64,000 nt of DNA from Ciona savignyi (Eukaryota; Chordata; Ascidiacea; Phlebobranchia; Cionidae). Position 1 is the first letter of the stretch. Each line of letters begins with the position of its first letter. Positions 34,214 to 49,000 of this stretch are shown one piece after another. The DNA lies in NCBI GenBank assembly GCA_000149265.1, contig CH002760.1, forward strand, positions 1 through 64,000, read 5' to 3'. Under the pieces are notes generated by a model, which was not told where the DNA came from, searched no databases, and saw only the letters and a list, made by a program, of their open reading frames with translations. The translations under genes and the position numbers were made by a program.

Positions 34214-36906
34214 ATGTCTCAAAGCAACACAACGGCTTTTGTGCAAACAAACAAGACCTGGGAACTCACACCTTATGAATTGCAGCGAACCCCACAGGTA
34301 TGGATTCCTATGGTGGAAAAATTTGTGATTATTTGTTACACAAAATCAAACACTATAAAAAGCCTTATTCTAATACCACACAGCTGGACATAATATGCCA
34401 TAACGAGTAATTTTCCAACAGGAAGTGATAACTGATAACACAGAGATTGCCGTTTCACCAAGAAGTTTGCATAGTGAACTGATGTGCCCAATATGTCTTG
34501 ATATGCTTCGTAACACAATGACTACTAAAGAATGCCTTCACAGATTTTGTTCAGAATGTATCACAACAGCGCTAAGGAGTGGGTACGTGGTGAAATCAAT
34601 AATCAAAACATTAGGACAAGTTTTTAAATAAAACACATTGCTACGATTGAAGTAACATAGTCTAAACATGTGGGTTTTTTATATACATTTAGCAAGATAA
34701 AATAAACCATTAATTTTTCAATATAACTCATATCACGTCCGGTAGCAGTTGAATCGTTTCTACATTTTAAAGAAACATGTGTTACACATTTAAAATCCTG
34801 GATCTAAATTGTGGAGTTTTCAATACAGGTTTTATGGTTCTATTATACATTGTATGTATATACAAAACTGCAGTAAACCTCCTCCACAGCAAACATTTTG
34901 TGGAATCTATGTTTCAACTATTCTTCTTAAATAAAAAAAAACAATTTAAAGGTAGAGCTGTTGAAATAAACCCCTCAATATTATAGTGGCATGTTAGGTT
35001 TACTAAAAAGACTGTGAATTATAAAAGTGTATTTAATCTTAATATTATAACATATTTATTTCAACCAGGAATAAAGAATGTCCAACATGTCGAAAAAAAC
35101 TAGTTTCTAGAAGATCTCTGCGACCTGACCCGAATTTTGATGCCTTAATCGCTAAAATTTATCCATCCCGAGATGAATATGAAGCTCATCAAGCAAAAGT
35201 GTTACAAAGCATAACACGGCATCATAATCAAGCTGCTTTAACTGCAAGCATTGAGGAAGGCTTAAAGTCACAGGCTGCTTCTCGGTAAGTATGGTTGTTC
35301 GGCTTTTTTGATAAATGTCTTCGTATAGTAATAAAAATTTAAGAATTAAAAACTTTTACAGATTACAGAAGGTAAAAAAGCAGGATCTCATTTCTGTTGC
35401 CCCAACCCAACAAACCCAGGAAACTGAAACTGGGGAAAACAATGATAGTTTAAGAGGAAAGGAAAATGAAGGGCCATCAAATGCATTGGGAAATGAGAGA
35501 ATTTCTGAGGAGAGAGGTACTGGTGAACAGCGACTACAATCTTGATTGTTTAGTGTTAGAATTCTGTACTGCATGTGTGGTGTGATGCCTTTTTACATAA
35601 TGCTGTAAAGTGTAATTCACATATACACTGTGTACTGATACAGAATCTGATTCTGCAAAGACATCACCAGTGCCAAAAAAGAAGAGGAAGATCTCCGAAG
35701 AAACATCGGCAACCACCACAAGTGATGCATCTTCTCCAATTCCCACTGGTAATTTTTGTTTTGGCAAAAACAAATTTAAAATATATTGAACTTAACCTTT
35801 ATGTTTGTAGAGAGTTCTACTTCATGCTCTGTTGAAAAACAATCAGCCAAGAAAGAAACACTGCATTGTTCTTCTATTGAAATTGAGCTACATCCTCATC
35901 CAGATCAAACTGGTTCCAAACTAGAACAGCTTGTCAGGTTATTACAGTTCCTTAAAAACAAGAGACCCGTTGTTTTGGCTGATTTTTTTTNNNNNNNNNN
36001 NNNNNNNNNNNNNNNNNNNNNNNNNNNNNNNNNNNNNNNNNNNNNNNNNNNNNNNNNNNNNNNNNNNNNNNNNNNNNNNNNNNNNNNNNNAAAATTTAGA
36101 GGTTACCCAGGAGATTTCCCTAATTGTAAAACACTGATTTACACTTTTTTGGCATAGATTTCTAGGAATTATGGAATCCAAAGTAATTGTATGCTGTTAG
36201 GGTAAATAATCATTTAGGAAAACAAACATGTTAAGCACCCAAATTTAAAGTTTACCTTTGGGGAATTTATCATAATAGTATCACTTATTTAATTTTATCC
36301 TAGCGAACAACCTAATTATCCAATTAATTACATATTTTAATTGTGTAGTTCATTTACTGTACATAGATTTGAACAATTCATGCCTGCAGAAACTATATAA
36401 AATTTGTATATACACTAGGTTACAATCTAGGTTCTCTTAACAGAACGCTTTTGTATACACCTGGCATATAGGGAATAAAAAGCAAATCATCATCATTATG
36501 AACTTACTAATTAATACCCCTTTCAGATTCATCAAAACATCCCTCCATGCAAGCGTCAATCATGTAGCGCATTATATTGCTGTACGAACAACCCTTGAAA
36601 AACAGTCATCGTCATCAAAGGGAGGAATTATAGAAACTTCAGATGAAAATTATCCTAATTATGTTATTTCTATCAAGGAGAATGAGGAGTACAAAGTAAA
36701 GGATTGTTTTCTTTTCGACTAAACTATTAGAAAATTAATTCAGTTCTTTTTACAAACACTTTGAAATTTAAACAGCCATTTGTATCATGTTCACAGTTTA
36801 AATATTCTTGCAGGTACTGGAACTATCAGACACATTGGAAAACATTCAAGAAAAGTATTGGAATAATGAGAACAAACCCCTGGTTTATTATCTCCGGAAA
36901 TCATAA
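34214..36906 (+). CDS. RNF2: Polycomb E3 ubiquitin ligase RING1B/RNF2 (RING1 family)
   Basis: Eight exons, 34214-34297, 34422-34582, 35069-35284, 35362-35516, 35644-35748, 35811-35937, 36527-36695 and 36814-36906, join in phase to 369 codons (human RNF2 336). The start [15 protein letters not shown] is shared with RNF2. The C3HC4 RING finger reads [19 protein letters not shown], then RFCSEC and, in exon 3, CPTCRKKL, with all zinc ligands present. [20 protein letters not shown] follows. A PKKKRK nuclear signal lies in exon 5, in a longer Ser/Glu-rich linker. The RAWUL ubiquitin-like domain ([42 protein letters not shown]) closes the protein. As the PRC1 ligase it monoubiquitinates histone H2A; invertebrate chordates may have one gene for RING1 and RNF2. 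Intron 6 contains an assembly gap but no coding sequence is lost. Confidence 0.96.
35991..36090. other. Assembly gap (100 N) in RNF2 intron 6
   Basis: Exactly 100 N. Flanking exons 35811-35937 and 36527-36695 join in phase (AG plus A giving Arg), so the gap is intronic. Confidence 0.99.
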
Positions 36907-36930
36907 TTAAAGAAATCATTAGATATTGCA

Positions 36931-36936
36931 AATAAA
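36931..36936 (+). promoter_or_regulatory. RNF2 polyadenylation signal AATAAA
   Basis: Canonical hexamer 25 bp after the RNF2 TAA. With PAXIP1's stop codon at 37018 on the other strand, the two 3' ends are separated by almost nothing. Confidence 0.7.
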
Positions 36937-37017
36937 AAAATAATTATAGCGTCCTGTGGGTTTCTTTAGCTTCTATGCCCTACAAGCGAAACAGCAAAAC
37001 AAATAACTCAAATATTT

Positions 37018-40000
37018 TCATATTCTGTAATGTTCAGGTTCAATGCATTGCTTTAACACTCCTGTCAAAATAATCTCAGCATTGAAGACCGGAATGCCTT
37101 CTTTGCGTATTGGGAGGTAAACAGCTTCATCCTCTTTACAGCTGACCACAAACACTCGATTATTCGGCGACTGTAATAAACAACATTTGGTTAAAGTTTT
37201 TCTTTTTAACACCAAAATTAAACCCGTACCATTCTTGAGTTCATGTGCTTCAGCACTGCCAGAGAGGGCATTTTGCTAAGCACTCTTCCACCTGCGCATT
37301 CTACAATCTGCTTTAGGATTTTCTTTTCGGGAGCAACTTTCTCAGTGATGCAGAATAAACAATCCTGGTGAAAACCAATATTAGACAAAACTCCAACACG
37401 AAGACCAAACTTTCCATACTTTGAACAGTGCAGAAACCTTCGCTTTTGAAACACTTTCTTTCAAAGTGAACTTCAACTTTGCTTCTGCTTGTGTATCAGA
37501 CAACCAATACCCTTCCTCATCTGCAATTGTTTATAAACTTTTGTTTATATGGTTGTAATATCAATCAGTCTGGCCCTGAACGGGCAAAATAACATCTGTC
37601 TAAGTGCTTTTTACATTCACAAACAAGTACTTTACCCATCAAACAGCCTTTCCTGAAGCTATCTTCCACCCACTGAGGAGTGACAACATACGAACATGAT
37701 GATATGCAACAAAGAAACTTCACTGTGCGTGAAATATTCCAAGCCACTAGATGTGTACACAGCGACAGAGTGCTTACCACTTTCACATTCAATGATTCCA
37801 ATTTCTGTAACATGTTTATTTTACAAAATTGTAAGCATATTAAACTGGCCGTCTTAAACCAGCGAGATCCAATAGTGTAAATGTTAACATAGCTTTTTAC
37901 ACTTCACAGTAAGTTTGGCTTCATTTCCCCAAAATCTGTTACTGTTACAAAATAGCCAACCCTGTCCAAAGTTAGTTTGACATAATATTTTGTGTTCAAT
38001 TTCAGTTTGGATTGGAATTACTATTTCTTTTAAAACATTAGTAGTCCCTTAGATTTGATTTACCAACTAAAAAATAATGAAATTGGGCTCCAAATACATT
38101 AATTGGTCAACAACAAACAGTATGGACAACCTTTGTAAGGTCTTGCGTAACCATTGAGGTAAAGCCGGTGAAACATACACGTGGTAATGCCTCAAAAGTT
38201 TCATCTTGTTTTGGTCTCTTAGCAACCGCAGGAGAAGGAAGAAGTGGGATTAATTTACGCTTAACCTGGGATTTGCTTAAACACTCCATAGTCACTTTTA
38301 CAGGAATCCTCCAAGGTTCTAAAAATAACATTCTCATCAATAATTTAATGAAAAAATAAGTTTGGTTTTCACAAAAAATTTTGCCGATGATTAACTGTTA
38401 AATTATTAAAATGATTAATGTTGACATTAGATTTAATTATTTAAGAAATAATTACTACTTGGGCAAAAAATAATAAACCACATACCGAGCAATCCTCTAG
38501 ATTTGTTTAAATCGAGAAGAAATCCAGATTCAAAATCATCATTAAACTTCTGATAAATAGGTTGTTGCAAATCGATTGGTCCGGAGTCATTTTGCAACAA
38601 ATCTCGCAGCCAACGTAGTGAAACGCAAGCCACTGACCATTCTCGTGCTTTCGTGTATTTTAAACTGTTTGAGCTGCATCACAAGTCGGTTTGCTTAATG
38701 CTTAAGCAATATTAAATAATACCACTATTATGAAAAGAATAACAGCACATGTCCCAAACATTTAGAAACAAATTAATTTACCTAACAAAGTTGAAAAAAA
38801 AAACATTTTTGGTGGAAAAAAAAATAATCCCTTATGATTAGGATATAAATAAATTAAAATTCTAGCAAAACACCATGTCTACCAAACTTTAGTAAATCCA
38901 ATTGATCAAAACATTATTAAACCATCTGTAACACTTTTTGATATATATACAAACCATTAATTCTGAACCTTTTATTTACCAATTACACATATAAGAAACA
39001 ATATTATAACTTACTTTTTGCAGATTAAGACGGTGTTGTTTTTGCTTAAAAATCCAGTAAACTTGGCACCACACACATAAGCCATCTGTTTAAGCCTCTC
39101 TCTTTCCTTACTGTGAAACCCAGTATAACTGATGGTCTGCATGAACAAAACGTCACAGTGCATCTAAGTATTTGGACATTAAAGATAAATTGTCGAAATT
39201 TAGTTCATTGGGGCAACACTAAACGGAGGGAAGGAGGAAAACTGCACATTAAAATTACAAAAACTAGTTTTAAACCTGACCTAAACACTAATTTCAACCC
39301 CAGAACTAACCTAAACTCCAACCCTATGTTTAAAATTCAAATTTCCTAATCTTCATTTTAGTGTGCAGTTTTCCTCCTTTCCACTTTCCTTCTTAGTTTT
39401 CCCCTTTCATTAAACCAATAATGTGCTGGATGGGAAAAGAGAAGTAATACTAACATGATTAGTAGCAGGTTTTAGTTTATGCGAGAAATGAGTTGGCAGG
39501 TGAAGAGCTAACCAAGGAGCAATGAGTTGACGAAGTTGTAGAACGTCATTCAACCAATATATCGACACACATCGCTTCCCCTCCATCAATGCTTGTCTGT
39601 GGAATGAGCTGGTTAGAACATTAGCCAGTTAGCCAAAAGGTTAATGGATCGAATCACACAACAAACTAGATGATCTCTAGTTTATTGTGTCACCTCCTGC
39701 AGTCAGTGGATAAAGTGGTTGAACTGTATAAGTAAACATATTTTGATCATATTGGATATGGTAAAATAGCCCTGACTCAACGATGGGCGTCTGATGATTG
39801 CCTACCCGCTCTTCTTCTTTCCAGATGAATTTACAATTACTAGTCATAGATATTTGCTCTAAAAGATATTTTAATCGAATTTACAGGTAAATAAACGATT
39901 TACCAGCAGTGTTGCATATAGGCATTAAAATCGGTTCTGTCACAAAAGGCTGAATTAGTTACCTGAACAAAGGGGTAGTGCATGATAGACATATTACATG

Positions 40001-43000
40001 AGTGCAAGATGAAGTATAGATTTTCTCCACTGCGCCACCAAATTTTCCAATCATCTGCGTTGGTTGGTGTAAGAATGTGGTTGTGTGATTTTTCACAATC
40101 AATAGTTTAAAATTATTACTTACCTTTTTCCACAAATCAATAACTGTCAAATCTGTTAACACTTCTTCATATTCAAATATGTAGAAAACGCAACCCAACA
40201 AGAATAAATCAGGTGTCACTGCAAAGAAGCATTAAGATTACAGTAAAAAGTAAAGTGAAACAGATTGCTTACCTTTAACAGATGGGTCACGACAAATGTA
40301 TTGACTGTCAAAATCTTTTATCTTGCATTTTAATGGATCGATGCAGTAACCTCTAGATGGCACCGTAGCTTCTTGGGGCTGTTTTAGATCGACTTCCATT
40401 GGAGACGGTTTCTGGTTAGTTGGAGTCATTGTTGTTTGTGGGAAAAAACTGCTTTTGGGGCTTGCTGGTATCGTATTTGTGATTTGCTGGTTCGACCATG
40501 AGTGGTTGTTGGATGGTGCACTGATTGATGAGGTTAACGGTTTCCCGGGAAACTGTTGCGTCGTAGGTGATTGCAATTGTTGATGGTGGACAGGAGTGGG
40601 TGGGTTTCCGAAGCCAGCATGGACAGGGAGTTGAGAGACCATCGGAGTGTGAGGTGCAGATCGACCAGGTGAAGGTGAGGGGACTATAAATAATTTACTT
40701 TGTATTTAAAGGAAAAATATAAAAACAAGATAAAAATGTGTTAAAACAAAAATTGTATGCACAGAATTCACTTTAGTTTATTTAAAGTCATTATTTAAAT
40801 CAATTTTGGAGTTTTTAATTCTGATGATCTCGCATCTATCCAAGTCAAGCATTTAGTCGGCTTCCTTCAGGACACGACTGGTTTGACCGCTATATCCTGG
40901 ATCCATGATAGCTCGGGGTGCTGAGTAGGCCTGCTATGGCCTAAATCCCTGATCACAGGGCTACCTGGACCCGTCCATACTAATAGATGAATCTTAACAC
41001 CAATACTGATGTAAGTAATCACTTAATCAAGTTATTAAGTTAGCAAAGATACATACCTTGACCAGGCATGGAGTAGGGGAACTGGGGCATTGTTGAATAT
41101 TGAGCACTAGGGTTGGTGGCCATCATGTTGGTTGGTGTCATGGTTGCAGGAGCTACCTGAGATTTCTGTCACAGGTAAAGCATGTGGTTAACCAGCAGTA
41201 ACCACCATATATTTTAAAACTATATTTATTTACTCATTTTATAGTTACAAGGGAATTGTATGTTTATATAGAAAGGACGAAAACAAATGTTATATAAAAT
41301 ATAGTTTTTGCCAGTGACATTTATTTATGAATTATGATTTTGCAGCACAGTTCTTTATTGGCTAGTATCTTGTACAAAACTATAAAGCATAAAACACACT
41401 GAGTTTGTGAGATTTAAATTTATGATCAAGAACATCTTTTCGTTGAAGCAGAAGTATTGGGTCTATTACAAACAATATAAACCAGGAGCTCAGAAAGACT
41501 AATAAATAAAAATACATTTAAATACACTTATAATTTAGATACACATACACTTATAATTGAATTAATCATGTGAGAAATAAAAGACATAATTATGATAAAA
41601 AAATGTTTCTAAAAGTGTAAACCACTTGTTTGCTTACTTTAACATATTAAGAAGATAATTTATCTAAGTGTACCACTGTGTATCACTAATTTACCGTTTG
41701 CAAAATCTTGCTGGTAATATGGACCACAAAGCTAAGCTTAATATTCACTAAGTTACAAGAAACACATAGCGCGAGCGGTTTGAAGAGATGACTGATGTTT
41801 AAAACCAAGCAAAAACAGTGAACTTTCCTGCTACAAATCAACTTCTCCAACAGAAATTGAAGGTTTAGAGATAATGTAGTTTATAGATTTATTCTTTTGC
41901 AAGCAAAACTTTTGTCTAGAGAAATCAGTAAAGAGACATTACTGATACCTATCTGGTGCATTATTCTATAGAAGGACTGGAAAACTCAGTTTTATATCGT
42001 AATACTAGAGGACATCGCAACATTGTTAATATATTGTTATTAGGGCTGCGAAAAATTAACTGTTAACCACGGTTAACCGTTTTTATGGTTAACCGTCACG
42101 TCAAATTTTAACCGTTTATCCGTTTTTTAACGTTACTTTACCGCCCACATTTAATTGGGCGTAATTGCGTTTAAATAATCTTCAAATATACATAACTCCA
42201 TTCACACGTTGATTGTTTCATTATTACGTAATATAAGCAACCATTCACACGTCGATTGTTTGATTGTCAACGTAATATACGCACCATTCACACGTCGATT
42301 GTTTGATTGTCAACGTAATATAAGCAACCATTCAGACGCTGATTGTTTGATTTTTAACTCAATATTACGCATTACAATCAAAGTTATACTATGTGTCTTA
42401 AGGTGACGTTTAAAAACTATAAAGTAACACATAAATAAGACCCGATAATGCCGGTAATCACGCGCGTTATTTCTTTGCTGCCCTTTACGGCTGCCTGAAC
42501 TTTTTTTGCCAAAAACGGTGCCGATTTGATGGTAGTTTAAAGAAAAACGGTTAACGGTTAACCGATTATTTTTACATCAGTTAACCGTTTTTTAAATTAA
42601 CCGTTAATTCGCAGCCCTAATTGTTATTGCAAATTATGCTCTCGATTCCTTTAAAACATCAAACCGTATTCATCAAACATGAACTGGAGAATAAAATGAA
42701 GCAAAAAGCTAAATCACAGCACTTTCATTTTACCTATTGGTGGTATACTCTAATAAACAACTTAACAGGCAGTCTTCTTTGCTAGCATTTTACATTTAAT
42801 TTTCCTGTGCTATAGCATACTTTTCACTGCATTTTACTGCACGACTTATTAACTAAGTTTGTTTTACGTCTTCAGTTCTGCACTTCTATTTCGATAGACA
42901 ACAATTTAAATATTATGAAATAACATATTAAAATTGCTTACTTTGGCTTTAGATGTTTTCGGTCGTGCTCGCGGCTTAACTTCTTCCTCCCCTCCTTTCT

Positions 43001-46000
43001 TTCTTGATTTTGATCTCTTTTTTGTAGTAGTTCCAGCTGTGCTCTGTCCTGCAGTCGCATCTGAATGAGTGAAAGATTTTAAGTCAAACCGCTTAATACA
43101 ATTAAAAGAGATGGAGAGAAAAACCAGCACAATCAAAAAGCTGAATTATTTATAATTTTCACATATCACTGTATACATAATTTAGCATATTTGCCAACCT
43201 AGAGCTTTGATTAAACTTTAACAGCATTGAAAACCTACAAAATTAAAACACCCTCGTGTATTAAACATAAACTAAATGTTTATTATCATCTATAGACTTC
43301 TTTCGTAAAAACCCATTCAATGGGAAAAAACATAAAAATCCTAACAAACAACATTATGGTTAGTGTAATATTTCATTCACATTATTTACTGTCATAATCA
43401 GTTGATTGGTAAACTTTCATTTTAACAAAATTTGCTGCATAGAAGTGAATAATCACCATTAAATGGTACATAATGTAATTTGTCTGCCTGCATATCTTTT
43501 ATATTACATACACCGTAACTTCTTTTGTTTCCTAGATACCGGAGGGATATGTTGGTGCCTAATAAGGCCTTTAAGTTGAGTTTTCCTCACAATTTTTTAT
43601 TTTTAAACCTGCATATTTTAATTAATGATATTTATAAGACCCTAAAATCACGGCGGTGTAATTAGATAACTAAAGAATGTGTTTAATAAAACTTTTGCCA
43701 CCCTTATGAGTTGAAACCATAATTTTATGAAGGTGTAAGTTTAAACCCATGTTAACCAAAACTCTTATTTCATAACCCATGGATCGATACAAATGTGGGT
43801 TAACAACTTTGTTCACTTAATAAAGTTGCTACTGGTATTATGACCAGAACCATTTGCAAAGTATTAAAAACCATGACATTGACAAAAGTGGGAACCACTG
43901 TCCTGAGTGTTGAACAATCGAAGTATTAAACCAAGCTTTGTTCACATTGCAATTGCAATACTAATATTAATCGGCTTGAATGACTAATACATTTGTTTAT
44001 ACTGCAAGCTAAAGCCTATTTCTCTTACAAATCACACTTATTGATAAGATAGTGATGCAAACTATTAATTTCTTATTTTTCACCTTTCGGAAACAAAGTT
44101 CCTTGCAGGCTTGGATGAATAAGAGCAGGCTGGTCAGGCTGCATCTGGGCAGCTTTCATCAAACCTTCTTGCAGCGCGATGGGGGAAATCCCGGACATTC
44201 CAGCTGCTTCAAGTGATGTGGATGTCGGGAAACGATTTGCATTCATTGGATTTGGCGACCTCTGCTGGTATATCATCTGTGGAGAAACCTGAAACAATAA
44301 ATAGAAATTAATCCTGTTAGTATTTTGTTTCTTAGTTTACACGTTCATTAAAATTATGGTTTTGTATTTAAAATAGTTAATTCTCTAAGAATTGACATAT
44401 TCTACTATACATTTCAGGGTTGCTAATTTTTAAACGATTGTTGCCAAGTTTTTGATATGCGTTGTTTTAGACTGGTAGTGTTGGTGAGTAATGTAACATA
44501 AGATCGTAGCCCTTTATCTATTCATCAATATATACTTTGATACAGTATGGCACAAAGTTTCTACAAAACTTGTGTATGTAGGTACATACTATTTTGTACA
44601 ATATGTACATTTAGACTACATATAAAAGATATTGGTACCAAACGGTGCATTGACAAAAATTATCTGAAACTTTTCATATCCACACAATAGTACCTGTCGA
44701 TTCATCATCATAGGGTTATATTGTTGCTGGTGTGGCATTGTATTTTGTTGTGCTTTCATGGCTACTGTTCCTGGGTTAGGTGCTCTAATCATTTGGTTTT
44801 GTGAGTAAACCATATTTTGCTGCTGCTGGTTTGGAAACATAGGTTGGTGATGTCCGGTTACAAAACCCTGCTCCATGTTAGTACGGGGCCATTTCGGGTC
44901 CATGGGGTTCATGTGAGGCCTCGGAGAAGTTTGATGCATTAAGTTCATTCTCTGCATCTGTTGCTGTTGCATTTGGAGGAGTTGAAAGTTGTCACCTTGT
45001 TGTAATGTATTTGGATTGACTGGTCGGCCTTGGAAAGTGGTTCCAGGCCGAGGCAAATTCGGCTTTACATCATTATTAGTCTGCATCATGTTTGGATGAT
45101 CTACATTCCCAGGCATTCGAGCATGGAGGATCATCTGTTGTTGTGGTGAAAACATCAGTTGGTTTTGTGCTGAAAATTGTGGATTGTTTGGTGTTGGTTG
45201 GCGAATCGATTGTTGGTTGCTTGCCCGAGGTGATTGTGATGCTGATTTCTTCTTTTTTCCACTGCTAGACTGGAAGAATAAACCTCTGGTTAATACTCAA
45301 CATCCTAAATGAACACAAATTTTATAATTTATTTACCTAACATGCATTGATATAAATTTTCTGGTTCATTAAAAAACATAGGACAAATATCATTTATTTC
45401 TTACAATTCATTAATAGAAATAGCTTACACTTCGTCGAGGACTACTGGTGGTTGGCCTCACATGTGATGACATCATCAAGAATTGCTGCTGGTTCAATGA
45501 CATCATTGATTGTTGGTCACCAGGTACAAACATCATCTGTTGGTTGGACATCGGGAAGTTTGGAGTTCCACTGATCATTGCAAAGTTTTGCGCAGCCATT
45601 ATGTTATGGGGCGATTGCATTTGTGGGCTTGGTACAGGAAACCTAAGTGACAAAAATGCAAATATTATTATTAACTTGTGCACCAGGGTTAATTAATAAC
45701 TTGATAAAATTGATTTCATGCATATATGGAATGTATAAAATAAATATTTCCTGAAGATGTTCATGTATAATCTTTATTTTAAAAATTTTACATACTCTGT
45801 TAAAGCAGATGATCAAACATTAATTTTAAAATGAGATTATAATTTACCTCGATGGAGTTGGTCCAGTTTGCATTGCCTGATTTGCATGATGCTCTGTTTT
45901 CACCTTGTAGGAGTAAAGTTACATTATTTAGGTTTCAAAAATAAAGATATATTTATGGAATCGCACTAATCAGTATACATTATTGTTCTGGTTTGACAGA

Positions 46001-49000
46001 AAACTCATTTTTTGCGGCTATTTGGAAAAAAATTCGGAAAATTTGTAGATTTTGGATGTGTCATGTGTCCATTCAGGTTTAAAATCGGTAGTCTGAAACC
46101 AAAACCGGTCTAAATTAGGCCCTGTATGAAGTAGCTATGGAGTAACCCATAAAGTTCCTAGAACCCGGCAGTTAACATATGACAACAAACTTCATCAGAT
46201 AAAGACTTTTTAACAAAAACCATAAACTAAATTTCACCTGTTGTAACATTCCTGGCGGATTGGTTTGCATGGCACTAACTTGTCCGCCAACACTACATAG
46301 AAAATTTTTTATATGGCATTAAACTTCAAAAATTTAAGTTCTTTAAAAACCAAGCTTATATACTTTACCAACCTGGTTTGCATTGAGTTGTTTAGTTCTT
46401 TTTGGTCTAAAACGTGCTTCTGCAATAGAATAAACATATAATTAAATAAAAATTGAAAATTATAACTCTTAACATGATGTTGGATAAAAAGTTGCACTGT
46501 GTACTGTAGCAACCATTGATGTTTATCTGATTCATATTAAAAACAATTAAAAACCATTTTTATTGGTGTTCACTTTAAAGTTTGCTTTTTTTCATGTATC
46601 TGAGAAGAAAGATCAAGCAATAAAGAAACAGGTCTAAAGGTAATTTTTTTCAAAACAAAAAATATGAAATACCTGCAAAGGAATAGACATCGACTTTGAT
46701 ACAGGTGGAGCCACTTCTGATGAACTTGTTACAACTTTAAAATAAGAGTCAAAAACATAAATATAAAATTTTCTACCAATTTAAAGTACATCTATATTTT
46801 TACCTGAATGTTTATCTATTGATGTTGATACTTTCATTGTGTTGGTTTTCTCTGTGACTTGAAGTATTTCTGAAAGATTAACATAATTGAAGTGGAAGAA
46901 AGTTTTTAAGGGTATATTAGTAACATAGAATATAAACCTTTTTTCGACACAGATGGAACAATATTTAATTTTGGGTGGTATGATTCGTGATGCATCAGTG
47001 ATTTTGATGTCACCGAATCTGTTATCCAATCCGGAGCCACTATTGTTATCCCATTGTGTTTCAGTGACTCTTCATATTTCGCCTAATAAAACAGTGAATA
47101 AAAAAAAAGCAGTAAAACAAATCTGAATTTTTGATTATTATTTTGTTATTCCTGGTGTGTTTGGTTACTTTTATTTGGTTAATATCTATACAAAGCACAA
47201 CAACTTTTTAAATCAAGAATTGGTTAATTGATATGTATGTATTTAAAGCCTACTAAACATAAACAATTAGTTGCTGTAAAAAATCATACTAATTTTCTTG
47301 GATATGTCAATAGACCAATTTAAAATAAACTGACACAATTACAGAGAAACAGGTAATGGGTTTATTGATATAAGGATCTAGCTACATGAAACTAGGTCTA
47401 AGCTATACTTGAGTAAATATGCATCATAGTTTTAAACATTTAGGTTGGCAAGCAATCACTGTATTTTAACCACTCTGACCGTGCATTTGTCAATGAAGTG
47501 ACCCTTTATTAAATCCCTTAATTTCAAAAAAAATCAAACAACATTTACCCCAGATGGTGTTGAAGAAACAAGGTGAGTGCAATGCTTGTTCAGGACCGCT
47601 TGGCACTTTCCTCCATTGTAAGTGATTAAACTCCATAACACAGATTTGTCCGGATTGCCAATGTTGGAAAATGTAAACACAAGGCCAGAAAATAATTGTT
47701 TTTTAGTTGGAGAGAAAGCATTTGTACTGTGAATTTTAGGTTAAGGAATATATGTTACCTTGCAATGTTAAACATTACCATTTTTAAAATAATATTGTTA
47801 AAAGGATACGGCAGTAGAGTATTGCACTTGTAACTCAATTCAACCCAAAGAGGCTGAAAATAAATGTTAATATTTTTTATCCTAGAAATGAGTCCAGTGG
47901 GAAATAATAAAAATAGATTATACATACAGTTACGATAGGAATAAGCCATATGTCCCTTGCAGATTCCACTTCATAATGATCTGGATCAGTAACTATAACA
48001 TGCGTTGCTAGAGCAGATAAGTAAGATTCCGACTTCGCTTTCGCCAAAATATCCTTTGTCTAAAAAACAATAAACAAAAAAATTTGGGTAAAAACCAAAA
48101 ACAGTAAAAAGAAAACATTCGCTAGCTTAGGATAGGATATTCAGGTTTATCCTTTTTAATGGGACAACGCAAGGGGAGTTAACACAGGGGCAATCTCCAG
48201 ATTATCTAACGGTCGATGTCGAGTTACCAAAGCTATTGAAGTACGTTGTGTATGATTCATATGTTTCTTCTATTTAGTAGAGGCCATCATTCCACTAAAT
48301 TTAGGCAATTTCTGTTAAGTGCCGTACCTAAGGACACAACCGACTAGCTTGCGACCAGCTTCGAACCTAACAACCTTTTGTTGATAGGCGTCACACTAAA
48401 CCACCAGACTATTCAGTTGGAATAAAAACATATAAAAGAAATATAACCTATTTAGTCCATTTGCAGTAAAAATGTTGGGACAGGTCATACCCCATTGTAT
48501 GTCACTCTGCGCTTTTCTAAGTTATTTTTTTCCGTGTACCAGTTAATCAATACCTAATTGGGGTGTCTCTAATTACTACAGGATCGCTTGGGTCGCTATA
48601 AAAACTAATTCTAACCCGGTCCTAAACACTAATCTCATCCCCAGAACTAACTTTAACCACAACACAACCCTAACATTCCCGTATGGAAAGTATGTCAATT
48701 TTCGCCGAGATCTCGAGTGTGCACGCGCCAAATATTTAAGTGTGGGGTGTGCAAACGTCCAAGAGTGCACACTTTAAGTGTGCACACAATCTCCTTTTAT
48801 TACTATTTTGTAAAAATCTTAAACAAACATATTATTTTATCCTAAATCTATCGTATCCATCAGCTAACATATCTATCTACGTAACAAAAAACGTATCGAT
48901 AGTAAATTACCCGAGGTCTAGAGGTAGGTTTACAGGTTTGTTGGAAATTATACGATGTTTATATTGCCAGCTCGCGAGCGTGTGTGAAATACATGCGTCT

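Noticed and set aside
35931..36181. Frames spanning the N gap in RNF2
   Set aside because: They consist mostly of unknown residues and lie in an intron whose flanking exons join in phase.
37365..37454. Continuous reading of PAXIP1 through 37454-37365 ([16 protein letters not shown])
   Set aside because: This is a short intron with donor at 37419 and acceptor ending at 37365; removing it restores the BRCT sequence [14 protein letters not shown] and the phase.
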